Shown here piece by piece: positions 32,696 to 41,240 of a stretch of 64,000 bases of DNA. A program made the translations under genes and the position numbers. The DNA lies in the NCBI GenBank assembly GCA_040881985.1, contig JBBECE010000016.1, forward strand, positions 54,950 to 118,949, in the 5' to 3' direction. Position 1 is the first letter of the stretch; each line of letters starts with the position of its first letter. This DNA comes from JBBECE01 sp040881985 (GTDB lineage: Bacteria > Pseudomonadota > Alphaproteobacteria > Rhizobiales > Devosiaceae). Below the pieces are notes generated by a model. The model was not told the origin of the DNA, made no database searches, and saw only the letters and a list, made by a program, of their open reading frames with translations.

Positions 32696-34636
32696 AACGG
32701 CGAGCCCCGCCACCAGTCCGCGCCCGGTGTCCGCCTTGGCCAGCGCGATATAGACCTCCTGGCCGAGGTCGCGGGTGCCCACCAGCGCGGTGATCACCAG
32801 CATCGAAAGGGCTAGCATGATCGTCTGGTTGATACCCAGCATGATCTCGGGGAGCGCCAGCTTCAGCTTGATCTTGGTCAGCACCTGCCACGGCGTCGCG
32901 CCCGATGCCTTGCCGGCCTCGATCAGCGCCGGATCGACACGCGCCACGCCGAACGCGGTGTAACGGATCGCCGGGGCGACGGCATAGGCGATGACCGCCA
33001 GCATGGCGGTGAAATCGCCGACCCGGAACAGCATCACCACCGGCATCAGATAGACGAATGAAGGCAGGGTCTGCAGCGTGTCGACGATGGCCTGCACCAT
33101 CGGCCAGAGCCGCTTCCTTTCCGCCGCGAGGATGCCGACCGGGATGCCGATCAGCGCCGCCAAGGCGACGGAGATGCCGCAAAGATAGACGGTGATCATC
33201 GCCTTTTCCCACTGGCCGGTCGACGCGATCAGCGCGCTCAGCGTCCCCACCAGCAGCGCCAGCCGCCAGCCGCCGAGCCACCAGCCGCCGAGCGCGATCA
33301 GTCCGGCGACGCCGGCCCAGGGCAGATCGAGCAACAGCCGCTTGAACGGCACCAGCACGCCCAGCACGACGGCGTTCTTGATCGCTTCCAGCTGGTCGAA
33401 GTAATTGACGTTGATCCAGGCGATCAGTTTCGACCAGAAATCGCCGCTCGAAAGCCGCCAGGCCTCCGGATAGGACTGGATTTCGGGCGCCACGAGGCCG
33501 AGAAGGCCGGTGACGGCCACCAGCAACAGAGCTCCGATAACGAAGGGATGCCGGCGCACCCACGGCACGGCGCGGTTTTCGGCATGGCTGGGATCCTGCA
33601 ATTTGCGCGCTACCGCCTGCGACAGCCGGTCGAGCACCACGGCTAGCGCCACGATGCAGAAGCCCGCCTCGATCCCCGTCCCGAAATCCAGCCGTCGCAG
33701 CGCGCTCAGCACCTCAAAACCGATGCCGCCCGCCCCGATCATCGAAGCAATAATGACGATGTTGAGCGACAGCATGATGACCTGGTTGACCCCGACCATC
33801 AGCCCCGGCATGGCGACCGGCACCAGCACCTTCCATGTGCTCTGACGCTTTGTGGCGCCGACCATCCGCCCGAGCTCGCTGATTTCCGCCGGCACGCCGC
33901 GCAGCGCCAAGAGCGTCAGCCGCGTCATCGGCGGCATGGCGTAGATGATGGTTGCGACGATCGCCGATGTCGGCCCGAAGCCGAACAGAAAGAGGATCGG
34001 CACCAGATAGGCGAATACCGGTATCGTTTGCATCAGATCGAGCAGCGGTGTGACGGCGCGCTCAAACGCCGGCACACGATAAGCGAGGATGCCCAGGAAA
34101 AGTCCGCCGGCAGCCCCGAGCGGTACCGCGATAATGATCGAGGCCAGCGTCACCATCGCGGGCCGCCACTGCCCGAACAGCGCAACGAACAACATGCAGC
34201 CCGCGACCAGCAGCGCCAGCCTCCGGCCGCCGGCCCAATGGCCGAGCAGCGCCGCTACCCCGATCAGGGCGATCCAGGAGAGCGGCGGCACGATCTCAAC
34301 CGCGCTCGAACCCTGGCCGCTGAGAAACCCCGTGGCCAACACGCTCAGCACGAAATCATAGGGAAACTCGATGATCGAAGCGAGAAAACGCGTCGCCTGC
34401 TGAAAGGTGAAGAGGCCGAACGTCGCGTCGTGCACCAGCCAATCCATAAAGCCGCCGATCCAGCTCTTGGCCGGGATCTCGGCGTCCGGCGGATAGAAAT
34501 GCGCCCATTCGGCCCAGCCCGCCTCGGACTGCCAGAGGATGACGAACAGCCCCAGCGCCACGCCCCAGATCACCATCCCATGTATCGGCAGCGCGCCTTG
34601 CCTGGCGCCGGCAAATGCTGGGTGGGTCAGCGCCAT
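32618..34636 (-). CDS. Glycine betaine/choline-type ABC transporter permease with two fused permease domains
   Basis: 672 residues, about twice the length of ProW. Two binding-protein-dependent transport domains follow each other. The first, around residues 100-340, has MQTIPVFAYLVPILFLFGFG and IIYAMPPMTRLTLLALRGVP. The second, around 430-665, has VDTLQTLPSFVYLMPVVMLF and AYAVAPAIRYTAFGVARVDP. An N-terminal hydrophobic region precedes them. One chain may therefore form the whole channel. It starts two bases after the ATPase stop, and its stop overlaps the start of the truncated kinase remnant. Confidence 0.88.
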   Translation of the reverse strand: MALTHPAFAGARQGALPIHGMVIWGVALGLFVILWQSEAGWAEWAHFYPPDAEIPAKSWIGGFMDWLVHDATFGLFTFQQATRFLASIIEFPYDFVLSVLATGFLSGQGSSAVEIVPPLSWIALIGVAALLGHWAGGRRLALLVAGCMLFVALFGQWRPAMVTLASIIIAVPLGAAGGLFLGILAYRVPAFERAVTPLLDLMQTIPVFAYLVPILFLFGFGPTSAIVATIIYAMPPMTRLTLLALRGVPAEISELGRMVGATKRQSTWKVLVPVAMPGLMVGVNQVIMLSLNIVIIASMIGAGGIGFEVLSALRRLDFGTGIEAGFCIVALAVVLDRLSQAVARKLQDPSHAENRAVPWVRRHPFVIGALLLVAVTGLLGLVAPEIQSYPEAWRLSSGDFWSKLIAWINVNYFDQLEAIKNAVVLGVLVPFKRLLLDLPWAGVAGLIALGGWWLGGWRLALLVGTLSALIASTGQWEKAMITVYLCGISVALAALIGIPVGILAAERKRLWPMVQAIVDTLQTLPSFVYLMPVVMLFRVGDFTAMLAVIAYAVAPAIRYTAFGVARVDPALIEAGKASGATPWQVLTKIKLKLALPEIMLGINQTIMLALSMLVITALVGTRDLGQEVYIALAKADTGRGLVAGLAVAFIAIIADRLISAGARRAKLKLGLA

Positions 34637-34638
34637 GC

Positions 34639-35667
34639 TCAGCCCTCCATCAGCACTTTGGCGACCGTCGCATGGGTGAGGACGCCGATCGGCGCGCCGT
34701 CGTCCCCGATCACCTCGAGGGCACTTGCCGGCCCGCGGAACATCGGCGCCGCGTCGGCGATGGTGGCTGTCGGGGCGATCCGGCCGACGATCTCGGCTCC
34801 CGGCGCGGGGCCAGCCAGCGCCCCGGCGCGCAACACCTTTGCCTTCGGCACATTGCGGGTGAAGGCGGCAACGTAGGAATCCCCCGGATGCAGAACCAAA
34901 TCCTCGGGCGTACCGATCTGAACGACGCGACCGTCTTTCATAATGGCGATGCGGTCGGCGAGGCGGATGGCCTCGTCGAAATCATGGGTGATGAAGACGA
35001 TGGTCTTCTTCACGACCGATTGCAGACGAATGAACTCGTCCTGCATCTCGCGGCGGATCAGCGGGTCGAGCGCCGAAAACGGTTCGTCGAGGAACCACAG
35101 TTCCGGTTCCACCGACAGCGAGCGCGCAATCCCGACACGTTGCTGCTGGCCGCCGGACAATTCGCGCGGGAAGAAGTTTTCGCGGCCGCCGAGGCCCACC
35201 AGTTCAATCATCAGTCGCGCCCGTTCCTCGCGGATCCTGCGATTGACGCCCTGAATCTCGAGCGGGAAGGCGACATTGCCCAGCACCGTCAGGTGCGGCA
35301 GCAGCGCAAAGTGCTGGAACACCATGCCCATCTGGTGGCGGCGCACCTCGATCATCCGCCTTTCGGATGTGGTCAGGAGGTTCTCGCCGTTGAAGATAAT
35401 CTCGCCGGCGCTCGGCTCGACCAGCCGCGACATGCAGCGCACCAGCGTCGATTTGCCCGAACCCGAAAGCCCCATGATGACGAAGTTCTCCCCGGCGCGC
35501 ACTTCGAGGCTGACATCGCGCACCGCCGCGACCAGTCCCTCGCGGGCGATCGTCTCCTCGCTCGGCACCCCGCCATCGGCCGCGATCACCCGGCGCGCGC
35601 GGTCGCCGAAGACCTTCCAGACCGAGCGGCACTCAAGCTTGATCGGCGATGTTTCAGGCGGCGTCAC
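34639..35667 (-). CDS. Glycine betaine/proline-type ABC transporter ATP-binding protein (ProV-like)
   Basis: 342 residues. Walker A is GLSGSGKST, signature LSGGQQQRVGIARSL and Walker B LWFLDEPFSALDPLIRREMQ. The segment IVFITHDFDEAIRLADRIAI is characteristic of ProV/OpuAA. After the ABC domain a CBS-like segment of about 70 residues remains (ADAAPMFRGPASALEVIGDD...GVLTHATVAKVL); in ProV-type ATPases CBS domains sense ionic strength. It lies between the binding protein and the permease in one operon. Confidence 0.92.
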   Translation of the reverse strand: MTPPETSPIKLECRSVWKVFGDRARRVIAADGGVPSEETIAREGLVAAVRDVSLEVRAGENFVIMGLSGSGKSTLVRCMSRLVEPSAGEIIFNGENLLTTSERRMIEVRRHQMGMVFQHFALLPHLTVLGNVAFPLEIQGVNRRIREERARLMIELVGLGGRENFFPRELSGGQQQRVGIARSLSVEPELWFLDEPFSALDPLIRREMQDEFIRLQSVVKKTIVFITHDFDEAIRLADRIAIMKDGRVVQIGTPEDLVLHPGDSYVAAFTRNVPKAKVLRAGALAGPAPGAEIVGRIAPTATIADAAPMFRGPASALEVIGDDGAPIGVLTHATVAKVLMEG

Positions 35668-35700
35668 GAGACACGCGCTCCGGTACCTGGAAAAGGCACG

Positions 35701-35730
35701 CCGCCCTCGCGCGATGACGGGCGAGGGCGG
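35701..35730 (-). promoter_or_regulatory. Intercistronic hairpin between betaine-binding protein and ATPase genes
   Basis: CCGCCCTCGC (35701-35710) pairs perfectly with GCGAGGGCGG (35721-35730) around a 10-base loop. It lies about 20 bases after the binding-protein stop and 34 bases before the ATPase start, with no T-run. Confidence 0.6.
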
Positions 35731-35751
35731 TGCGCCGGATTGTCCCGGGGC

Positions 35752-36720
35752 CTAATTGGTCCAGGCGGACCAGCGGGCCTCGTTGGCTGCCATCCAGTCG
35801 GCGGCAACCTGTTCGACGGTCGAGCCGTTGAGGTCGACCTCGGTAATCATGGCACCCATCTCGTCATTGTTGAGCTCGAACGCCTTGATGATCTCATAGG
35901 CGTGCGGCCACTTGTCCTTGATGCCCGCCCAGCCGGCCTTCCAGATAGGCCCAAAGGGCTTGCCGCAATCATAGGCTTCGGCCGGGTTCATGCCTGCCGC
36001 CGGGTCAGTGTAGCACTCGGCCGAGTATTCGGGGAACTCGACCCATTCACCCTCGTATTTGGCCGGCGCCCAGTGCGGCGCGTAGATCCAGAGCATAATC
36101 GGCGCCTGGCGCTGATAGGCCGATTCGAGCTCGGCAAAAAGCGCCGCGTCGGTGCCGGCATGCACCACTTCGAACGGCAGGCCGAGCGCCGAGACGCGCT
36201 CCTCGTCGAACCCGCCCCAGGTCACGGGACCGGAGAGGTAACGGCCGTTCGGCGCGGTCTCGGCGGTCGAGAAGGCTTCGGCGCAGGCGGGTTCGAGCAG
36301 CGCATGCCAGTCGGGCAGGCCGGGGCATTGTTCCTTCATGTATTCGGGAAACCACCATTCCTCCTTTGCCAGCATGCCGGTCTCGCCGAGATTTTCGACG
36401 TTGCCGGTCGCGACTGCGGCATCGAGTGCTTCCTGGCCGGTGGTCGCCCAGATTTCCATGGCGAGGTGCAGGTCGCCGCTTTCGAGTCCGGCGAACTGCG
36501 CAATATAGTCGGCCTGCACATACTCGACATTGTACCCGGCTTTTTGCAGCACCTCGCCCATGATCTGGCTGGTGATGAATTGACCGGTCCAGTCGTGCAG
36601 CGTGATCCGGATCGGGTCGTCCGACTCGGCCTGGGCGGCGGCCGGGAGCGGGCTCAGCGCCGCCCCGGCGGCCAGCAACGCGGCGAGCCCCGCGGTCGTG
36701 GAGAACTGCAGTTTGCGCAT
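35752..36720 (-). CDS. Glycine betaine/choline-type ABC substrate-binding protein (OpuAC/ProX family)
   Basis: 322 residues. A signal peptide is clear: MRKLQFSTTAGLAALLAAGA followed by LSPLPAAAQA, with cleavage near residue 31. The mature part begins ESDDPIRITLHDWTGQFITS, and the tryptophan-rich segments (WWFPEYMKEQCPGLPDW, YAPHWAPAKYEGEWVEFPEY) fit quaternary-ammonium binding proteins, in which aromatic residues cage the cationic head group. It is the first gene of the importer operon with the ProV-like ATPase and the double permease. A GGGAGG ribosome site precedes ATG 36720. The exact ligand (betaine, choline, proline betaine) cannot be fixed. Confidence 0.9.
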   Translation of the reverse strand: MRKLQFSTTAGLAALLAAGAALSPLPAAAQAESDDPIRITLHDWTGQFITSQIMGEVLQKAGYNVEYVQADYIAQFAGLESGDLHLAMEIWATTGQEALDAAVATGNVENLGETGMLAKEEWWFPEYMKEQCPGLPDWHALLEPACAEAFSTAETAPNGRYLSGPVTWGGFDEERVSALGLPFEVVHAGTDAALFAELESAYQRQAPIMLWIYAPHWAPAKYEGEWVEFPEYSAECYTDPAAGMNPAEAYDCGKPFGPIWKAGWAGIKDKWPHAYEIIKAFELNNDEMGAMITEVDLNGSTVEQVAADWMAANEARWSAWTN

Positions 36721-36974
36721 GACGGTCTACCTCCCTCGAGGCGGAGCGTTTGTCCCCCGCCCTTGCGGGAAGTTGATGGCAGGGCCGCGACCGAGTCAAC
36801 CGGGGATGTAGGCTCGGTGCGGTGTTTTCACCCGCACGGGACTGGAGGGCGTCCGGGGGAAAGGTAGTCACCTAGAGGCAGCGCCATGGAATCCCCGCGA
36901 GCTTCCGCCAAACCGTCGAACCTGATGGTTTCGCCGTCCACCACGACCAATGCCAGGTAGTGTCCTAATTTGAT

Positions 36975-37121
36975 CTATCTTGCCCGTTTTCCGAGAGATG
37001 GCAGTCCGCCTGAAACTGTTCGCAGACTTTTTGAAGGTGGAAACTTCCGCCGCTTTTTTGGCTTCGATTTTGGTTTCCGCTTCGGCCCCAACCTTGGGAC
37101 AGCATAAATCCAGCTAGCCAT
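36975..37121 (-). CDS. Candidate small, strongly basic protein (48 residues)
   Basis: ATG 37121 has AGGAG six bases upstream, an ideal spacing. The product starts MASWIYAVPRLGPKRKPKSK and continues with a KKRRK cluster; 16 of 48 residues are Lys or Arg. It starts 19 bp after the Sel1-like gene's stop on the same strand. It resembles no family I know. A basic tail of this sort could bind nucleic acid or be a ribosome-associated small protein, but no function is assigned, and chance translation cannot be excluded. The same frame stays open for about 49 more codons after its TAG. Confidence 0.35.
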   Translation of the reverse strand: MASWIYAVPRLGPKRKPKSKPKKRRKFPPSKSLRTVSGGLPSLGKRAR

Positions 37122-37140
37122 ATCATTCTCCTACTCTTGT

Positions 37141-37434
37141 CTATGCTCTGCCACTATGGCCGCCCTCACCGCTCTGCGCGGCGGACGGGTTGAACCACAT
37201 GTGAGCGAGTACAATGTCCAACGGCACGCCCCCGCCGGTCGCGTACGTCACGCCGAGGCTGGACTGCGCTTCGGCATTTCCCTCCTCGGCAGCCGGTCTC
37301 CAAAGCCGGACGGCCTTCGCGTGATCACCGCGCACCAAGGCGGCAACCGCATCGACCTCTTCCCACGGCCCGGCAACCGCGCTGCCGGCCAAAAGGGCGG
37401 CGAGGACGAAGGCCGCAAGAACTCGTTTCAGCAC
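37141..37434 (-). CDS. Small secreted Sel1-repeat-like protein
   Basis: 97 residues from a GTG at 37434, 8 bases after AGGGAGG; the ATG at 37467 is less well supported. A signal peptide is visible (LKRVLAAFVLAALLAGSAVA, cleavage near GPW). The remainder, GDHAKAVRLWRPAAEEGNAE plus AQSSLGVTYATGGGVPLDIV, is one and a half Sel1-like repeats, normally protein-protein interaction modules. The end (MWFNPSAAQSGEGGH) departs from the usual MWFNLAAAQG.A pattern, so the protein may be truncated compared with longer Sel1 proteins. Confidence 0.65.
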   Translation of the reverse strand: MLKRVLAAFVLAALLAGSAVAGPWEEVDAVAALVRGDHAKAVRLWRPAAEEGNAEAQSSLGVTYATGGGVPLDIVLAHMWFNPSAAQSGEGGHSGRA

Positions 37435-37556
37435 AGCGAAGCCCTCCCTTCGCGAGCCTGAAGTCATCTGGCCTGAATCGCCGATATGGACTTAGGGCCA
37501 TAGCGCCGCCCGCGCTCATTGAGGCGCCACCGCTCGGCCAGCGTTCTCGATTGCCC

Positions 37557-37583
37557 AAAAAGAAAGCCCCGCCGAAGCGGGGC
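37557..37583 (-). terminator. Rho-independent terminator after the outer membrane protein gene
   Basis: On the minus strand GCCCCGCTTCGGCGGGGC (37583-37566) is followed by TTTCTTTTT. The hairpin has a GC-rich stem and ends about 28 bases beyond the stop of the outer membrane protein gene at 37611. Confidence 0.85.
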
Positions 37584-37610
37584 CATGCGCGTTGCGAGGA
37601 AAAACTCAGC

Positions 37611-38201
37611 CTAGTTGAATTGCCAGACCAGACCGGTGCCGACCGAGACCACGCTCAGCGAGCTCCAATCCGGATGAAGAGGTTTGGAAAACTGAACGTG
37701 GGTGCGCCAGTTAAGGTTATCCGCGACCGCCACTTCGAGACCCGCGGCCACTGCGCCATACCAAACGCCCCCACTGCACACATCGCAGATTATGGTCGAC
37801 CATCCCAGGCCCGCCGCGCCATAGATCATGGCGTTGTCCGTTATCTCGATGCCAACGCGCCCCATTTTCTGAGTGGAAACCTTCCAAAAATCTTCTTGTT
37901 GACCTCCAATCCAGGTGAAGGTGATCATCTTGTCGATGCCATAGATGATATCGCCTTGATCCCAGTTGTAGCCGAAGACCTTGGAGAAGCCGAAAAACGA
38001 ATCGTCGCAATCACGACCGCATTCTGAATCCCAGCCGAAAGAAATTCCGCCCAACTTGCCAACGTAAAAGCCACCCCAGTCGTGGCCTTCATCAGCCTCG
38101 TAGACAGGCGCGACCGCCTCATAAAGGTCGGTCGCCAGCGCCACCGCGCTCATGGCCACGGAGGCTGCCGCGGCAAAGACCAAGGTCTTAAGCGTTCTCA
38201 T
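37611..38201 (-). CDS. Small outer membrane beta-barrel protein (OmpA-like/Omp25-type porin family)
   Basis: 196 residues with a signal peptide MRTLKTLVFAAAASVAMSAV ending at ALA|TDL. The mature part shows alternating aromatic strands typical of 8-stranded barrels: WGGFYVGKLGGISFGWDSE, MIYGAAGLGWST, a variable loop with two cysteines (CDVCSG), and a terminal aromatic-rich strand (SVGTGLVWQF then N). Such proteins are abundant in the outer membrane of alphaproteobacteria. It is followed by a strong terminator. The four cysteines in two CxxxC/CxxC pairs are unusual for barrels. Confidence 0.65.
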   Translation of the reverse strand: MRTLKTLVFAAAASVAMSAVALATDLYEAVAPVYEADEGHDWGGFYVGKLGGISFGWDSECGRDCDDSFFGFSKVFGYNWDQGDIIYGIDKMITFTWIGGQQEDFWKVSTQKMGRVGIEITDNAMIYGAAGLGWSTIICDVCSGGVWYGAVAAGLEVAVADNLNWRTHVQFSKPLHPDWSSLSVVSVGTGLVWQFN

Positions 38202-38540
38202 CGATTCAACTCCCCGGATTCCAGACCTTCACAAAACTTGCATTTCTGCATTTCGACCGCAAGTGTTCGCCACCCCAAGGTGTCTATCCAGCGCAATGTG
38301 TTGCAGAAAGGCAATTGCCAAAACGGAGGTTCGGACGGCCCGCAATAACTCGGCTCACGCCAGCCCAGCATCCCCCGCCAGCTTCGCCGACAAGGACTTG
38401 GGCTAATTGGCCGTCCGCGCCCGTTCGGGTGTCTCTGCCCGGCCAGCGCCACCGAGATGGCGCCCCTTGTTCGCGCCTTCCATCCGCGCTTGGTGATAGT
38501 GTCGCGGATTGCCGCTTGGCTCGCATCCCGGGAGGATAAG

Positions 38541-38933
38541 ATGAAAACCGACGAAGACGCGATTGTTGCCGAGATCGACGCATTCTCCGCCGCGTGGAAC
38601 AAGGGCGATGCGAAACTGACGGCGTCGTTCTTCACCGAGGATGGGGTCCGGGTCGGCGCCATGGGCGACCGCCAACAAGGCCGAGTCGCGCTCGAAGCCG
38701 CCTATGACAGACTTCTTCACGGTCCACTCGCGGGGGCGACAGTTCGTCAGGAGCGTGGAACAGTCCGTATGCTGACGCCCGATCTTGCGGTTTGGCAGTG
38801 TGGTCTGGAAATCCGTCCGAAGGGCGGCGCACCCATGCCAGGCCATGTCGTACAGGTCATGAAGAAAATTGGTGGCAGGTGGCTTGTGCTTGAGGGGCAT
38901 CCAAAACTATTTCCACCATCACCGCGCACGTGA
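38541..38933 (+). CDS. SgcJ/EcaC-like NTF2-fold protein (DUF4440 type)
   Basis: 130 residues from ATG 38541 with a GGGAGGA ribosome site at 38530-38536. The sequence MKTDEDAIVAEIDAFSAAWN, then KLTASFFTEDGVRVGAMGD and GRVALEAAYDRLL, matches the SgcJ/EcaC branch of the NTF2 superfamily, whose members often bind small ligands but mostly lack known reactions. Its stop overlaps the GTG of the following nitronate monooxygenase gene (GTGA), so the two are translationally coupled and probably act together. Confidence 0.7.
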   Translation: MKTDEDAIVAEIDAFSAAWNKGDAKLTASFFTEDGVRVGAMGDRQQGRVALEAAYDRLLHGPLAGATVRQERGTVRMLTPDLAVWQCGLEIRPKGGAPMPGHVVQVMKKIGGRWLVLEGHPKLFPPSPRT

Positions 38934-39901
38934 CGCTACACACCCCCTTATGTGACCTGCTCGGTATCGAGTTCCCTATTATCCAGGCGGGCATGGGCAT
39001 GGGAAGTTCGGCGGAACTGGCTGTCGCCGTGTCAAACGCCGGCGGGCTGGGGAGCCTTGGGTGCTGGCGACGACCACCCGCGGACCTGGAACGGCAGCTA
39101 TCCGTCATTCGCGAGCGAACTAGCCGGCCATTCGCCATGAATCATCTAGTCCCCGAACTTGATGAGGTGACGTTTGCAATGACGCTTGCGGCCAAGCCCG
39201 CGGTTATCTCTTTCGCCCTCGGCGATCCGGGGGAGTTGGTCAAGCGAGCGCACGATGCCGGGAGCTTGGTAGTTCACCAAGTCACCACAGTGGCCCAGGC
39301 CCACCAAGCATTTGAGCGTGGGGTGGACGTGATCATCGCCCAAGGCAGTGAAGCCGGCGGCTACGGGGGCGCGGTTGCGGCACTCGCGCTCATCCCCCAG
39401 GTCGTCGATGCGGCAGGGTCGATTCCAGTGGTGGGAGCCGGCGGCATCGCCGACGGCCGAGGTCTGGCTGCGGCCCTGATGCTGGGTGCGGCGGGAGTCA
39501 ACGTCGGGACCCGGTTCCTGGCGTCCGAAGAGGCGCAAATCAGCCCCGAGTGGAAACAAATGATTGTTGACGCTGACGCCGAGGACGCGGTCAGGGTGGA
39601 GGTCTTGAACGACATCATGCCCCTGCCCGGCGGCGCTGGCTATGGCACGGTGCTGCGTGCGTTGCGCACTCCCTTCATCGACACGTGGCAAGGCCGACAG
39701 GAGGAGGCGAAGCGCGACGCGGAACGACTGCGCACCGAAGTGCTTCCCGTCTTCACGCAGGGGCGGGTGCACGAACTCTTTCCTGGGGCGGGACAGAGCG
39801 CCGGCTTGATCCGTGACATCCTGCCGGCCGGAGAGATCGTGCGCCGAATTGTCGCCGAGGCGCGGCAAGCCCTGAAGCGCTCGCGCGAGTTCATGATCTA
39901 G
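38930..39901 (+). CDS. Nitronate monooxygenase (2-nitropropane dioxygenase family)
   Basis: 323 residues starting at GTG 38930. It has the FMN-binding TIM-barrel hallmarks: FPIIQAGMGMGSSAELAVAV, AQGSEAGGYGGAVAALALIP (the catalytic HGGH-like region is replaced by GSEAGG, as in class-I-like NMOs and FabK relatives), VVGAGGIADGRGLAAALMLG and AGVNVGTRFLASEEA. These enzymes oxidise toxic alkyl nitronates such as propionate-3-nitronate to aldehyde or keto acid and nitrite. Coupling to the SgcJ-like gene is unusual and may define a small detoxification pair. Confidence 0.85.
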   Translation: MTLHTPLCDLLGIEFPIIQAGMGMGSSAELAVAVSNAGGLGSLGCWRRPPADLERQLSVIRERTSRPFAMNHLVPELDEVTFAMTLAAKPAVISFALGDPGELVKRAHDAGSLVVHQVTTVAQAHQAFERGVDVIIAQGSEAGGYGGAVAALALIPQVVDAAGSIPVVGAGGIADGRGLAAALMLGAAGVNVGTRFLASEEAQISPEWKQMIVDADAEDAVRVEVLNDIMPLPGGAGYGTVLRALRTPFIDTWQGRQEEAKRDAERLRTEVLPVFTQGRVHELFPGAGQSAGLIRDILPAGEIVRRIVAEARQALKRSREFMI

Positions 39902-40118
39902 CGGTGCAAGGTGATTTACGCGCAACCTGCGGTGCAAAGCGCCAGCTGCGCGCAGCAGTTCAGCGGCCTCGCTTTGCGGCCCGTCGTCATGTGTGGGCGA
40001 ACCGGCTCGTTCGCATCCACCAGCGATCTTGCGGCGTGGCCGCGCGAGGCGCACGGTGGGGATATCCTATCCGGCGCACTTTGACCGCCAGCGGCAGGAA
40101 AGCGGAGGACGAAGACCG

Positions 40119-40451
40119 ATGCCCTTCTATCTGACCCGGTTCAACTACACGCCAGCAACTTGGGCGAAGCTCATAAAGAACCCCGAGGACCGCCGAGGTG
40201 CGGCCAAGCAGTACGTCGAAGCGGTCGGCGGAAAATTGCACGGTTTCTGGTATGCCTTCGGCGATCACGACGGATATTGTTTGTGGGAGGCCCCGGATAA
40301 CGTCTCGATGGCAGCCACGGCGCTCGCAATTGGCGCGGGCGGAGCGCTGAGTTCCATACAGACGACTGTCTTGCTGAGCGTTGAGGAGACGCTCGCGGCC
40401 CTGAAAAAGGCCTCGTCGATCAAGTATCGGTCACCGGGCGATAGGGCGTAG
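40119..40451 (+). CDS. GYD-domain protein
   Basis: 110 residues from ATG 40119 with a GGAGG ribosome site upstream. Segments FYLTRFNYTPATWAKLIKNP and GGKLHGFWYAFGDHDGYCLW match the GYD domain, a small ferredoxin-like fold named after its Gly-Tyr-Asp motif; here the motif is DGYC. The family is widespread and has no established function. The gene stands alone 217 bp after the nitronate monooxygenase on the same strand. Confidence 0.75.
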   Translation: MPFYLTRFNYTPATWAKLIKNPEDRRGAAKQYVEAVGGKLHGFWYAFGDHDGYCLWEAPDNVSMAATALAIGAGGALSSIQTTVLLSVEETLAALKKASSIKYRSPGDRA

Positions 40452-40614
40452 CAGCACGACTCGCTCGAATTGACCTGATCCAAGGTCCGGTCGCCCCGCG
40501 CTTTAAATTGAACCACTGAACTCCGAACCACTCGATCCGGATGATACTGAACCCGGGTTCAGCCCGACCGGGAATCCTGAAAGTCGATTGAACCCAGCTG
40601 CCAAACCCGTTGAG

Positions 40615-41097
40615 TCAGGCACAGGTCGCATTGTTGATCGTGGCAGTTTCCGGCGCGACCTGGAAGTTGCCGGCGCTGTCAGGCCGGAAGAGGAGTGTCC
40701 TGACGCAGGCCTGCGGCCGAACCGCCCCGGGACGCCGGAAGGAGGCGTAGAAAAGCTGATTGGACAAGATCGTCCCCGCCGCCCAGGCGCCCGGAAGCGT
40801 CTTCGTGCAGACGATCGTCACATTTCCCACGAGTGGGGGGCTTGGCGCGCACTGCATCTGGTTGAGATTCCACTGAACGATCTGGGCGCCGGCCGGGATC
40901 GAGAGGTAGTATTCCGCCTTGACCGGCCCCGGAATGGTCGGCCCGACATTCCTGATTTGCACGACCCATGTGCCGCTACCGGCCGGATAATAGGCCAGCT
41001 CCGCCCTGATGTCGTAAAGGGGCGCCTGTCCGAATGTGGCGGAGGCCGAAAAGCAAAGCAGGACTGCCGCCGCAACCACAGCCGATTTCGCGCTCAT
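40615..41097 (-). CDS. Secreted hypothetical protein
   Basis: 160 residues from ATG 41097, immediately after GGAGGAG. The signal peptide (AKSAVVAAAVLLCFSASATF, cleavage at GQA) is convincing. The mature part (YDIRAELAYYPAGSGTWVVQ, IRNVGPTIPGPVKAEYYLSI, a CxnC pair) looks like an immunoglobulin-like or CARDB-type beta-sandwich carrying two disulfide-capable cysteine pairs, which would suit a periplasmic or surface protein. I do not recognise the family. It is divergent from the protease gene at 41241. Confidence 0.55.
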   Translation of the reverse strand: MSAKSAVVAAAVLLCFSASATFGQAPLYDIRAELAYYPAGSGTWVVQIRNVGPTIPGPVKAEYYLSIPAGAQIVQWNLNQMQCAPSPPLVGNVTIVCTKTLPGAWAAGTILSNQLFYASFRRPGAVRPQACVRTLLFRPDSAGNFQVAPETATINNATCA

Positions 41098-41240
41098 GGA
41101 CTCCTCCGATTTGCCGCAGGTGTGACACGAAGCGCTCACGCCGTATTGGCGTCCGGGACGGTAAGATATTCTAGCTGAACGCACCCTGAACGGCGCCAAT
41201 GGGCGTCCCCCCATTGCTGGATAACGCCTGACCGCAGATA

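Noticed and set aside
34615..36867. A 750-codon plus-strand open frame
   Set aside because: It is antisense to the betaine importer genes, which have clear family motifs; the frame is arginine/glycine/histidine-rich with no motif, as expected of a GC-rich shadow.
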